Below are positions 7,244-14,710 of a DNA stretch of 39,388 nucleotides, in pieces. The position numbers and the translations under genes are program-made. This DNA comes from Verrucomicrobiota bacterium (GTDB lineage Bacteria; Verrucomicrobiota; Verrucomicrobiia; Chthoniobacterales; UBA10450). The stretch spans positions 1 through 39,388 of the forward strand of contig QHPD01000111.1 of NCBI GenBank assembly GCA_003218975.1, written 5' to 3'. Under the pieces are notes generated by a model that saw nothing but the letters and a program-made list of their open reading frames with translations, was not told the DNA's origin and made no database searches. The first letter of the stretch is position 1. The number at the start of each line of letters is the position of its first letter.

Positions 7244-9658
7244 CTATTCCCGCAGGGTCACGCCGAACTCGCGCTTCAACCGTTCGCGAATCTTCGCGTG
7301 GGCCACGGTTACTTCTTCGTTTGTAAGTGTGCGATTTTTATCACGGTATGTCAATCTATATGCTAGGGATTTTCCGGAGACACCGGGAGCGAGTCCCCTC
7401 TGGCCTTCGAACAAGTCAAACAACTCAACGCTCTTGAGCAAAGGTTCTCGTGGTTCTTCAATCGTGCGCAAAATCTCTGCATGAGTCAGTTTTTCCGGCA
7501 CGATCATTGCGATGTCGCGAGTAATGGCGGGGAATCTTTCAATCTCGCGAAATGTTTTCGCTGATTTTTGTGCTTCGAGCGCAAGATCGGCATGCAACTC
7601 CGCGGAGAAAATCGGGCCGAGCGCGTTCAATTCCCGCGCGCACGACGCGGAAAGTTGTCCGCCAAAACCAATCACCCGGGTCCTCGAGAGAATCTCAGTG
7701 GCGAGAGCAAAATCACGATGTTCGCTCCGGCGAAACAATAGACTCTCGATCTGCAGCGATTCGATCGCTCCTTTCAAATCGAAAAAATCAAGTCTCCGCT
7801 TCGTTTGCGTGCGCCAGTGAGGCGAATCGGCCGCGTCTCCCCACAGGAGGACGCCAAGATGGCGTTCTTCTCTTCCACTTGCGGGAACAAAAACGCGGCC
7901 GAGTTCAAAAATCGTAACGCGCTCGGCGCCCGCGCGTACGTTGCGATCGAGCACAGCAAGAAGCCCGGGGCGCAAATTAGGCCGGAGTGCCACGTGATCT
8001 TCGCTGAGCGGATTGCGCAGCTTGATCGCATTTCCAGTTGTAACCACAGTTGCTGACCGCGGAATCAATTTTGACGTGCGCACCTCAGCAAGACCGCGCG
8101 TCACCAGTCCACTGCGCAACGCAGATTCAAGATCATGCGAATCATCGGCAACACTCGATGGCGTGAACCGGCTTCGATCTGTGCCGGTAATTTTTTCCAC
8201 ACCGTATGCGCGCACCACCTCCTCAATAAGATCGACATCGCGCTGCAAATCCCGCCGATAACTCGGAATCTTCCATGTCGCGCCGTCGCCGGAGCGGCTT
8301 TGGCGCGCAGGCGATCTACTCTTGCTCGTCTGCCCCGCCGTAACCTGGCGAAGGCGGGTACTCTTGCTCAACCCAAACCGCTCGAGAATTTTGTCGATCG
8401 TCTTTGGCTCGATCCCGATTCCGAGCACTTGATCGCATTTCTTGTAACTCAAGAAAACATCGGGCGGATTTGACAGGAGCGTGCCGGCAACAGCCGTTTC
8501 TTTCGCCGGATCTCCTTGCGCGATTTCGCGAATCAGCTCAGTCGCACGTTGCGATGCGCGCAAAATCATTTCTGGATCGACGCCGCGTTCGAATCGGTAA
8601 CTGGCATCGCTCGGCAGATTCAGTTTGCGCGCAGTTCGCCGGATACTCGCCGGCAAAAAGTAAGCGCTCTCCAGCAGGATGGTTCGCGTCGATTCGGTCA
8701 CGCCGGTATCCTCTCCGCCCATCACGCCGCCGATCGCGACCGCGCGTTCGTCATCAGCGATGACCAGGCTCTCCGGCGCGAGCGAATAAGTTTTACCGTC
8801 GAGTGCGAGAAATTTCTCACCGTTGCGCGCCAGCCGAACGTCGATGCCGCCTATTAGTTTATCGGCGTCGAAGGCATGGGTTGGTTGCCCCAACTCGAGC
8901 ACCACAAAATTCGAGATATCGACGATGTTATTGATCGAGCGAATACCGACGCTCTCAATCTTCGCCTGCAGCCAATTTGGACTTGGCCCAACCTTCACAT
9001 TGTCGATCTTGCGCGCCGAGTAGAACGGGCATTCGCGCAGCGCAGAGATTTTGATTCCGGAGCCTGTAGCTTCCGCTGTCTTCAGTGAAGCGGGCGCACG
9101 CAATTTTTTTCCCGTCAGTGCCGCAATCTCGCGTGCCAATCCAAAATGACTCAGCAAATCTCCACGGTTAGGCGTGATCTCAACATCGAGAATCGTGTCG
9201 GCAGGAAAGAGATCGACAATCAGTGCGCCAATCTTTGCGTCGGGCGACAAAATCAAAAGGCCCGATGCATCTTCGCCCAAGCTGAGCTCGATCGGGCTGC
9301 AAAGCATTCCTTCCGATTCGATGCCGCGCAGTTTGCTTCTGCGAATTTCAGTTCCGTTAGCCAGCCTCGCGCCTGGCAATGCCAGCGGAACTTTGTCGCC
9401 CACTTTGTAATTGGTCGCGCCGCAAACGACCTGCCGTTTGGTGCCGCTGCCATCGTTCACTTCGCAAACCGTGAGGCGATCGGCGTTCGGGTGTTGCGAT
9501 GACGCCGTGATTTGCGAGACGACGACCTTATCAATATTCGCGCCGCGCTGGTCGATCGATTCGATCTCCACACCGGCAAGCGTAAGCAACTCTGCCAGCG
9601 TATCGACATTCGCCGGAAGATCGACAAATTCGCCCAGCCAGTTAACGGAGAATTTCAT
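7244..9658 (-). CDS. pheT: Phenylalanine-tRNA ligase beta subunit with in-frame insertion
   Basis: Large subunit of the alpha2-beta2 phenylalanyl-tRNA synthetase. The start MKFSVNWLGEFVDLP at 9658 fits the family and leaves 19 bp after pheS; a longer reading from 9685 would overlap pheS. From 9658 the protein has 804 residues: tRNA-binding domain at about 39-150, B3/B4 editing region, B5 domain with IPSYRRDLQRDVDLIEEVVR, the catalytic-like core, and a C-terminal FDX-ACB anticodon-binding domain (FREIERFPAITRDIAMIVP to the end). In the B5 region, after ILERFGLSKS, the residues TRLRQVTAGQTSKS are an extra 14-residue unit encoded by a 42-bp repeat with SKS duplicated at both ends. The frame is kept and all domains are present. 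Confidence 0.95.
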   Translation of the reverse strand: MKFSVNWLGEFVDLPANVDTLAELLTLAGVEIESIDQRGANIDKVVVSQITASSQHPNADRLTVCEVNDGSGTKRQVVCGATNYKVGDKVPLALPGARLANGTEIRRSKLRGIESEGMLCSPIELSLGEDASGLLILSPDAKIGALIVDLFPADTILDVEITPNRGDLLSHFGLAREIAALTGKKLRAPASLKTAEATGSGIKISALRECPFYSARKIDNVKVGPSPNWLQAKIESVGIRSINNIVDISNFVVLELGQPTHAFDADKLIGGIDVRLARNGEKFLALDGKTYSLAPESLVIADDERAVAIGGVMGGEDTGVTESTRTILLESAYFLPASIRRTARKLNLPSDASYRFERGVDPEMILRASQRATELIREIAQGDPAKETAVAGTLLSNPPDVFLSYKKCDQVLGIGIEPKTIDKILERFGLSKSTRLRQVTAGQTSKSRSPARQSRSGDGATWKIPSYRRDLQRDVDLIEEVVRAYGVEKITGTDRSRFTPSSVADDSHDLESALRSGLVTRGLAEVRTSKLIPRSATVVTTGNAIKLRNPLSEDHVALRPNLRPGLLAVLDRNVRAGAERVTIFELGRVFVPASGREERHLGVLLWGDAADSPHWRTQTKRRLDFFDLKGAIESLQIESLLFRRSEHRDFALATEILSRTRVIGFGGQLSASCARELNALGPIFSAELHADLALEAQKSAKTFREIERFPAITRDIAMIVPEKLTHAEILRTIEEPREPLLKSVELFDLFEGQRGLAPGVSGKSLAYRLTYRDKNRTLTNEEVTVAHAKIRERLKREFGVTLRE
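8317..8369. repeat. Palindrome-bearing insertion with 11-bp direct repeats inside pheT
   Basis: tactcttgctc occurs at 8317-8327 and again at 8359-8369. The 31 bp between contain ccccgcc and ggcggg arms (cccgcc/ggcggg stem, 13-nt loop). One copy of the direct repeat plus the 31 bp is 42 bp, exactly 14 codons. The layout is that of a small palindromic element with a target-site duplication, or of a slippage duplication. Confidence 0.7.
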
Positions 9659-9677
9659 TTTCGTTCTTCTGTCGCCT

Positions 9678-10694
9678 TCATGCAAATTGCCTCAAAAACC
9701 GTAGATCATTCTGCGCAAACAGGCGGATGTCGGGGATGTCGAATAAGATCATGGCGAGCCGGTCCATGCCGAGACCGAATGCGTATCCGGTCCATTTCTT
9801 CGGGTTGTAGGCGTCGTCGCCGCGCGCTTTGTTCACTTCCTCAAAAACGCCGGGATGCACCATTCCCGAACCCGCGACTTCAATCCATTGCTGTCCACCT
9901 TTGAGCGCCTTCGATTGCACGTCGGTTTCGAAGCTGGGTTCGGTGAAAGGAAAATAGTGCGGACGAAACCGCACAGCGGTATCGGGGCCAAGAAGCTCAC
10001 GAAAGAAAAACTCCAAAGCGCCTTTCAAGTCTGCGATACTGACGTTTTCATCGACATAGAGACCTTCGATCTGATGGAACTGCGCGCTGTGCGTCGCGTC
10101 GATTTCATCGCGGCGATACGCGGCGCCCGGAGCGATTACGCGGATCGGCGGCGGCGCCGCTTCCATCGTTCGAATCTGCACGGTCGAGGTATGTGTTCGA
10201 AGCAAACGCCCGTCGGGCAGATAAAATGTGTCTTGCTCGTTGCGTGCGGGATGATCAGGCGGTGTGTTGAGCGCATCAAAACAATGCCACTCCGTTTCAA
10301 TGTCCGGACCATCCGCGAGCGCAAAGCCCATTTGGCGAAAGATTGCGATGGCGCGATCGAGTATTTGCGTCAGGGGATGCAGCGATCCGCGCTCGCTGGG
10401 TGTGCCGGGAAGTGAAACGTCGATACTGGCAAGCGCTTCGCTTTCTTTTTGAGAACGAAGTTTTTCAGCGTGCTGTTCGATGGCGTCGGCGACGGCGTTG
10501 CGCGTTTCGTTCAGTAGTTTTCCAACTACGGGACGCTCTTCCTGGCTGAGCGTCTTCATTTTCTCGCCCCAAACGGAAATGCTGCCGCTCTTGCCGAGAT
10601 ATCTCACGCGCACGGCTTCGAGCGTCTTCTCGTCGGGTGCGTCGCCGATCTCGCGTAAGGCGTTGTCGCGCAGTTGTTCGAGCGGATGAGGCAT
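9678..10694 (-). CDS. pheS: Phenylalanine-tRNA ligase alpha subunit
   Basis: Catalytic subunit of phenylalanyl-tRNA synthetase, a class II enzyme. The 338 residues begin with the coiled-coil tRNA-binding arm (about 1-90, ending near SLPGTPSERGSLHPLTQ). The catalytic domain contains DGPDIETEWHCFDALNTPPD, RTHTSTVQIR, motif 2 in YRRDEIDATHSAQFHQIEGL (FHQIEG at 206-211) and motif 3 GYAFGLGMDRLAM at 303-315. pheT follows directly on the same strand. rplT lies upstream, with an 85-bp gap that holds a head-to-head octamer repeat. Confidence 0.97.
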   Translation of the reverse strand: MPHPLEQLRDNALREIGDAPDEKTLEAVRVRYLGKSGSISVWGEKMKTLSQEERPVVGKLLNETRNAVADAIEQHAEKLRSQKESEALASIDVSLPGTPSERGSLHPLTQILDRAIAIFRQMGFALADGPDIETEWHCFDALNTPPDHPARNEQDTFYLPDGRLLRTHTSTVQIRTMEAAPPPIRVIAPGAAYRRDEIDATHSAQFHQIEGLYVDENVSIADLKGALEFFFRELLGPDTAVRFRPHYFPFTEPSFETDVQSKALKGGQQWIEVAGSGMVHPGVFEEVNKARGDDAYNPKKWTGYAFGLGMDRLAMILFDIPDIRLFAQNDLRFLRQFA

Positions 10695-10698
10695 GGGA

Positions 10699-10774
10699 CC
10701 GTGAATCGTTAAATCGTTACACCGTTACATCGGAAAATCGATTCACGATTTAACGAATCACGATTGACGATCCA
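10699..10774. repeat. Head-to-head octamer repeat between rplT and pheS
   Basis: The left half reads gaatcgtt, aaatcgtt, acaccgtt, acatcgga with an 8-bp period. The right half carries the reverse-oriented units gattcacg, atttaacg, aatcacg, attgacg, atccaacg. gtgaatcgttaaatcgt and acgatttaacgaatcac are near-perfect inverted complements, so the RNA could form a long hairpin between rplT and pheS. The same octamer occurs at 20245-20280. Confidence 0.65.
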
Positions 10775-10779
10775 ACGAA

Positions 10780-11157
10780 TCAGGCGGCCTTTTTCGCCTT
10801 CTTTTCCAGCGCGCTCCTGGCTTGATCGACAATCGATTTGAAGGCGGGCTCATCTGTGACGGCGAGATCCGCGAGAATTTTTCGATCGAGGCCGATGCCG
10901 GCGGCTTTGAGCCCTTCTGCAAAGCGACTGTAGTTGATTCCGTGTGCGCGCGCAGCAGCGTTCAAGCGCTGGATCCAAAGATAACGGAACGTGCGTTTGC
11001 GAGTCTTGCGATCGCGATAGGCCCAGTATTGGGCTTTCATCGTCGCGTCTTTTGCGTAACGGAAAAGTTTCGAACGGCGGCCCCGGTAACCTTTGGCTTT
11101 TTTTAAAACCCGTTTGCGGCGCGCCCGACTTGCCGGGGCGTTACTGGCTCTTGGCAT
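10780..11157 (-). CDS. rplT: 50S ribosomal protein bL20
   Basis: Ribosomal protein needed early in 50S assembly. From ATG 11157 it has 125 residues, beginning [20 protein letters not shown], which is the conserved start; an upstream in-frame ATG at 11193 adds 12 atypical residues. Later landmarks are [16 protein letters not shown] and LNRKMLA-like [10 protein letters not shown]. The usual infC-rpmI-rplT-pheS-pheT order is only partly kept: I find neither rpmI nor infC in the 239 bp upstream. Confidence 0.96.
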   Translation of the reverse strand: MPRASNAPASRARRKRVLKKAKGYRGRRSKLFRYAKDATMKAQYWAYRDRKTRKRTFRYLWIQRLNAAARAHGINYSRFAEGLKAAGIGLDRKILADLAVTDEPAFKSIVDQARSALEKKAKKAA

Positions 11158-11396
11158 TGTTAGTTTGCCCCGAATCGCTCCGAGGCTCCTCATTCAGCGA
11201 GCTGTTGTTCCGTTGTCGATCTCCGCGACCTCACTCGCTGATTTGATCCCGAGATACGGAATCAGGTGCGCAGATCGAAAGCGAGGAAGTTAGGCGCATC
11301 TCGATAAAAGACAAATGCATATCGGAATGAGACCGTCGAATGACGAAGGAAGCCGGAATGCTGAAAACCACTAATACAGACGGGAAGTTCTTTGCG
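11158..11396. other. Gap upstream of rplT without rpmI or infC
   Basis: No lysine/arginine-rich bL35-like frame or IF3-like frame is seen on either strand. On the minus strand cagcgag (complement of 11234-11240) and ctcgctg (complement of 11195-11201) form a 7-bp inverted pair in the rplT leader, too short to call an autoregulatory element. The region may hold the rplT promoter. Confidence 0.4.
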
Positions 11397-12566
11397 TCAT
11401 TCGGATTTTGCAATTCCTTCGGCATTCGTCATTCGGGCTTGGTCATTCGATTTCTCTTTTCTCCAAAGCAACCACGCGATCACGCCCGCCGCCACGCCGC
11501 CCAGGTGTGCAAACGATGAGACGGAACTGATTCCGGCCTTCTGTTCCCAGGCGCCGATAAACTGAAAGAAAATCCACAAGATGAGAACCGACCATGCCGG
11601 AAGCCGGATCCATCGGAACCACCACCAGCCATAACGCAGCAGAAATTCCAGTTTCACGTGCGGGAAATTGAGCGCATAAAAAGTAATCACGCCGGCAATA
11701 CCGCCGCTGGCCCCGATACACGGGATTTGCGATTGCGGATCGACCGCGATGTGAGTTAGATCGCCGATAAATGCAGCCAGAGCGATGAGCACGAAATAAC
11801 GAAACGGACGCAGACACTCTTCCACGTTGTCGCCAAAGACCAACAAGAAATACATGTTTCCGAGCAGATGAATGATGCCGGCATGAAGAAAAAACGACGT
11901 GACGAACGTGAGACCGTCGAGCCGCGTCGCCTGCGCTGGAATTAATCCGAAGCGTTGAACGACATCGCGCAGATGCAGAAAAGCAAGTACGCTGATGCAA
12001 ATGATGGCCGTCGAAAGTAGCCACGTTGCCCAGGGTTTCCGCGTCTCTTCGGGCGCGTCGAATTCAACCGGAAACCCGAGGAACGCGGCGATTTGCTTCC
12101 ATCCTTCATCCGGCGGCGCGCTATCGACATCGGTGCCGCGCGCTTCTTCGGCGATCTGTTTTACTTTTTCCATGGCGATTAGTTCGCGCACCTGTTGCGG
12201 CAACTCGGGCGAAGCCGCGGGGAATTGCCGCGGAGCAAGAGTGTCCATTTCGTGGACGTCGAACCAGACGAAATGACAATGCTGGCAGACATCGACATCG
12301 ACTTGTGCGCTATCCGACAACGCCACATCGATCATAGGCTTTCTGCACGAAGGACAGAGGCGGCCGCTTTTTCCCTGTCCGCTAATTGCATGAAGCCAGA
12401 GCAGGTTGATCGACTCCGGAGTGAATGTGCGACGCAGGAGCTCAACAGTCATCGCGCGGCCGCCGCACTTGTCGCAGGCAAAAAACACGCCGTGCGACGT
12501 GTGCACTTCTTTTAGCGGTATATTGCAATGGGGGCAGAGGAGTGCCGAGGCGTCATTGGCATCCAT
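11397..12566 (-). CDS. Rhomboid intramembrane serine protease with N-terminal double zinc ribbon
   Basis: Predicted membrane serine protease. From ATG 12566 the protein has 389 residues; an ATG at 12590 would add eight residues that are encoded by an intergenic repeat. The N-terminal part has two zinc-ribbon-like modules with cysteine pairs C11/C14 (CPHC), C31/C34 (CDKC), C71/C74 (CPSC) and C94/C97 (CQHC). The rhomboid core follows, with HAGIIHLLGNMYFLLVFG, the nucleophile motif GASGGIAG (Ser 287) and the catalytic His of SFAHLGG (His 354). The last residues, NDQARMTNAEGIAKSE, are written by a gaatgac-type repeat (11398-11450), so the tail is probably non-conserved. The substrate is unknown. 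Confidence 0.9.
   Translation of the reverse strand: MDANDASALLCPHCNIPLKEVHTSHGVFFACDKCGGRAMTVELLRRTFTPESINLLWLHAISGQGKSGRLCPSCRKPMIDVALSDSAQVDVDVCQHCHFVWFDVHEMDTLAPRQFPAASPELPQQVRELIAMEKVKQIAEEARGTDVDSAPPDEGWKQIAAFLGFPVEFDAPEETRKPWATWLLSTAIICISVLAFLHLRDVVQRFGLIPAQATRLDGLTFVTSFFLHAGIIHLLGNMYFLLVFGDNVEECLRPFRYFVLIALAAFIGDLTHIAVDPQSQIPCIGASGGIAGVITFYALNFPHVKLEFLLRYGWWWFRWIRLPAWSVLILWIFFQFIGAWEQKAGISSVSSFAHLGGVAAGVIAWLLWRKEKSNDQARMTNAEGIAKSE
11398..11450. repeat. Short-period repeat forming the rhomboid C-terminal codons
   Basis: The plus strand reads cattcgg, cattcgt, cattcggg, cattcgat words at 7-13 bp spacing. Read on the minus strand it encodes the last 16 or so residues and the stop of the rhomboid gene. 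Confidence 0.55.
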
Positions 12567-12615
12567 TTGGATCAAGGCTCCAAAATCCAAGCTCCAATAT
12601 CCAGAGAAAATCCAA
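12567..12615. repeat. ctccaa-type repeat between the rhomboid gene and mpl
   Basis: Words gctccaaaatccaa, gctccaatatccag and aaatccaac repeat with about a 15-bp period. On the minus strand they would supply the first eight codons if the rhomboid gene started at 12590, which argues for the start at 12566. Confidence 0.5.
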
Positions 12616-12688
12616 CCCGGCCGGCGCGAACATCGGGGCGGACATGCGATTTTGTTTCACTGGCGAAATTCGCCACGCGGCGTAGAGA

Positions 12689-14086
12689 ATGCGCGTGAAG
12701 GAGGCGCCGAAAAGATTTCATTTCCTCGGGATTTGTGGGACGGCCATGGGCTCGGTGGCGGCGGCGCTCCGAGAGCGGGGCTTCCAGGTTAGCGGATCGG
12801 ACGAAAATGTTTATCCGCCGATGTCGACCTTTCTGGAAAAAGAAGGCGTCGCGCTCAAGAAAAGCTATCGCGCCGAAAACATTCCACGAGACGCCGATGT
12901 GGTGGTGATCGGGAACGCCATGAAACGCGGCAATCCCGAGGTGGAAGCGGTCCTGAACCGCAAGCTTTTTTATCTCTCGCTGCCGGAAGTTTTGAAAAAT
13001 TATTTCGTGCGCGGGAAACACAATCTCGTCGTCACCGGTACACACGGCAAAACAACCACAACGGCGTTGCTCGCATGGATCATGGAAAAAGCCGGACGCA
13101 AACCGGGTTATCTCATCGGCGGCATCCCGAAAAACTTCGGCGAAGGCGCGCGCCTGAACGATTCGAAGTATTTTGTGATCGAAGGCGACGAATACGACAC
13201 GGCGTTCTTCGACAAGCGCTCCAAGTTTATTCATTACCTGCCGGAATTGCTGATCGTAAACAACATCGAGTTCGATCACGCCGATATCTTCAGCAGCCTC
13301 GATGAAATCAAACTAAGCTTCCGGCGCCTCCTCAACATTGTTCCCCAAAATGGAATGGTTTTGCTGAACGGCGACGACCGCAATTGCGTGGAGGTCGCGA
13401 AAGATTGCCTGGCGCAGATGATCGAGGTCGGTTTTTCGAAAAATTGCGCACAGCGCATTCGCGACGTTGCTTTCTCGGCGAGCGGCTCGCGATTCAAACT
13501 CGGTGACGAGGTTTTTCAGATCCCGCTCGTCGGCGAGTTCAATGTGCGCAACGCGGCGATGGCGGCGACAGCCGCGCGGTTCTACGATGTGCCAAAAGAG
13601 AAGATCGATAATGCGTTTAAAACCTTTTCAGGCATCGCGCGGAGGCAGGAGCTCCGTGGCGAGGCGCGCGGCGTAAAAGTGATCGACGATTTTGGGCACC
13701 ACCCGACCGCAATCGCTCATACCTTGCGCGCGCTCCGTCATCGTTATCCCGGGAACCGGCTCTGGGCAGTGTTCGAGCCCCGCTCAAACACGACCCGGCG
13801 CGCGGTATTTCAGCAGCAGCTTCCTGACGCGCTGAAGCTAGCCGACGGTGTTTTCATCGCGCGAGTGGCCAGGCTGGAGCAAATCCCGGAAAAAGAGCGA
13901 TTGAATCCGCTAGCCGTCGTGGACGCGATTTCTAAAACGGGCCGGCCAGGATTTTACGAAGAGAATGCTGATTCAATTGTCGCTCGAATTGTGCCGGTGC
14001 TGCGGCCGAAAGATGTGGTGGTCGTTTTTAGTAACGGGGGCTTCGACAACATCCACGAAAAGCTTTTAACGAGGTTAAGAGGGTAA
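12689..14086 (+). CDS. mpl: UDP-N-acetylmuramate:L-alanyl-gamma-D-glutamyl-meso-diaminopimelate ligase
   Basis: Murein recycling ligase that joins the tripeptide L-Ala-D-Glu-mDAP to UDP-MurNAc. The 465 residues begin with the Mur ligase N-terminal domain (FHFLGICGTAMGSVA), then GSDENVYPPMSTFLE and IGNAMKRGNPEVEAVL, which are specific to Mpl rather than MurC. The ATP loop is VVTGTHGKTTTT (about 114-125, K121). IEGDEYDTAFFDKRSKFIHY, NNIEFDHADIF and DDFGHHPTAIAHTL are also present, as is the C-terminal SNGGFDNIHEKLL. It is transcribed divergently from the rhomboid gene, and its closest functional relatives in the window are mreBCD and mrdA. Confidence 0.95.
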   Translation: MRVKEAPKRFHFLGICGTAMGSVAAALRERGFQVSGSDENVYPPMSTFLEKEGVALKKSYRAENIPRDADVVVIGNAMKRGNPEVEAVLNRKLFYLSLPEVLKNYFVRGKHNLVVTGTHGKTTTTALLAWIMEKAGRKPGYLIGGIPKNFGEGARLNDSKYFVIEGDEYDTAFFDKRSKFIHYLPELLIVNNIEFDHADIFSSLDEIKLSFRRLLNIVPQNGMVLLNGDDRNCVEVAKDCLAQMIEVGFSKNCAQRIRDVAFSASGSRFKLGDEVFQIPLVGEFNVRNAAMAATAARFYDVPKEKIDNAFKTFSGIARRQELRGEARGVKVIDDFGHHPTAIAHTLRALRHRYPGNRLWAVFEPRSNTTRRAVFQQQLPDALKLADGVFIARVARLEQIPEKERLNPLAVVDAISKTGRPGFYEENADSIVARIVPVLRPKDVVVVFSNGGFDNIHEKLLTRLRG

Positions 14087-14152
14087 AAGGGTTAGAACAG
14101 TTCAGAACGACTCCAGATGTTTAGCCGTTGCAGCATTGCAACTTTTAGCGGG

Positions 14153-14653
14153 TCACTTCGGCGACGGCGCCGCCGACGTATGATCGTGCACGATCCTCCA
14201 GCCATCGGCGGTTTTGCGAAAGATTAAAGTGAAACGGCCATGCGGCTGATCTTGCGCGCGTTTTAAATGCCAGCGACCCAAGACGACCGCTGCATCCGAA
14301 CCCAGCGGAGTTATCTCGAGATCGGAAAAAGTTAGCACACCCATTTTCGCGCGATCGGAATACTTCTTTTTGTAACGTTCGCGAACTGTTTCCCAGCCGC
14401 GTCGCACCGAATCCCCTGAAACGAAGATTGTAGATTTTGCGCGTGCGTATCCATTCATGAACCCATCGATATCGGCCCGGTTCCAGGCGTCCTGTTGCGC
14501 CCTCAGCACCGCGCGAATCCGGTCTGCGGCGGTTGCCTGGTTTTCTTGTTGGGCCACAGGCGCAGCGAAAATCGAGTGACTGCCTGCGGAAATGAAAACA
14601 ACACTGGCCCAGACGCAAAGCGCGAGCGGGATTGGAGGGCTGAAACGAATCAT
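14153..14653 (-). CDS. Secreted DUF4440/NTF2-like protein
   Basis: About 166 residues from ATG 14653, starting with a signal peptide MIRFSPPIPLALCVWASVVF followed by a likely cleavage after SIFA. The mature part resembles the SnoaL/NTF2-like, DUF4440 group: IRAVLRAQQDAWNRADIDGF at its start, VRERYKKKY in the middle, and FTLIFRKTADGWRIVHDHTS at the end. Such small cone-shaped domains often bind small molecules, but the function here is unknown. The frame is open upstream to 14797, overlapping the divergent secretin gene, so the later start with the signal peptide is preferred. Confidence 0.82.
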   Translation of the reverse strand: MIRFSPPIPLALCVWASVVFISAGSHSIFAAPVAQQENQATAADRIRAVLRAQQDAWNRADIDGFMNGYARAKSTIFVSGDSVRRGWETVRERYKKKYSDRAKMGVLTFSDLEITPLGSDAAVVLGRWHLKRAQDQPHGRFTLIFRKTADGWRIVHDHTSAAPSPK

Positions 14654-14710
14654 TTGCACCGTTGGCAATTTCCTATACGCTCTATCCGTCGCGTCCAGTT
14701 CGATTAGGGG

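Noticed and set aside
11231-11425. Possible rpmI or small gene upstream of rplT
   Set aside because: The 64-codon frame has no bL35 features and begins in repeat DNA.
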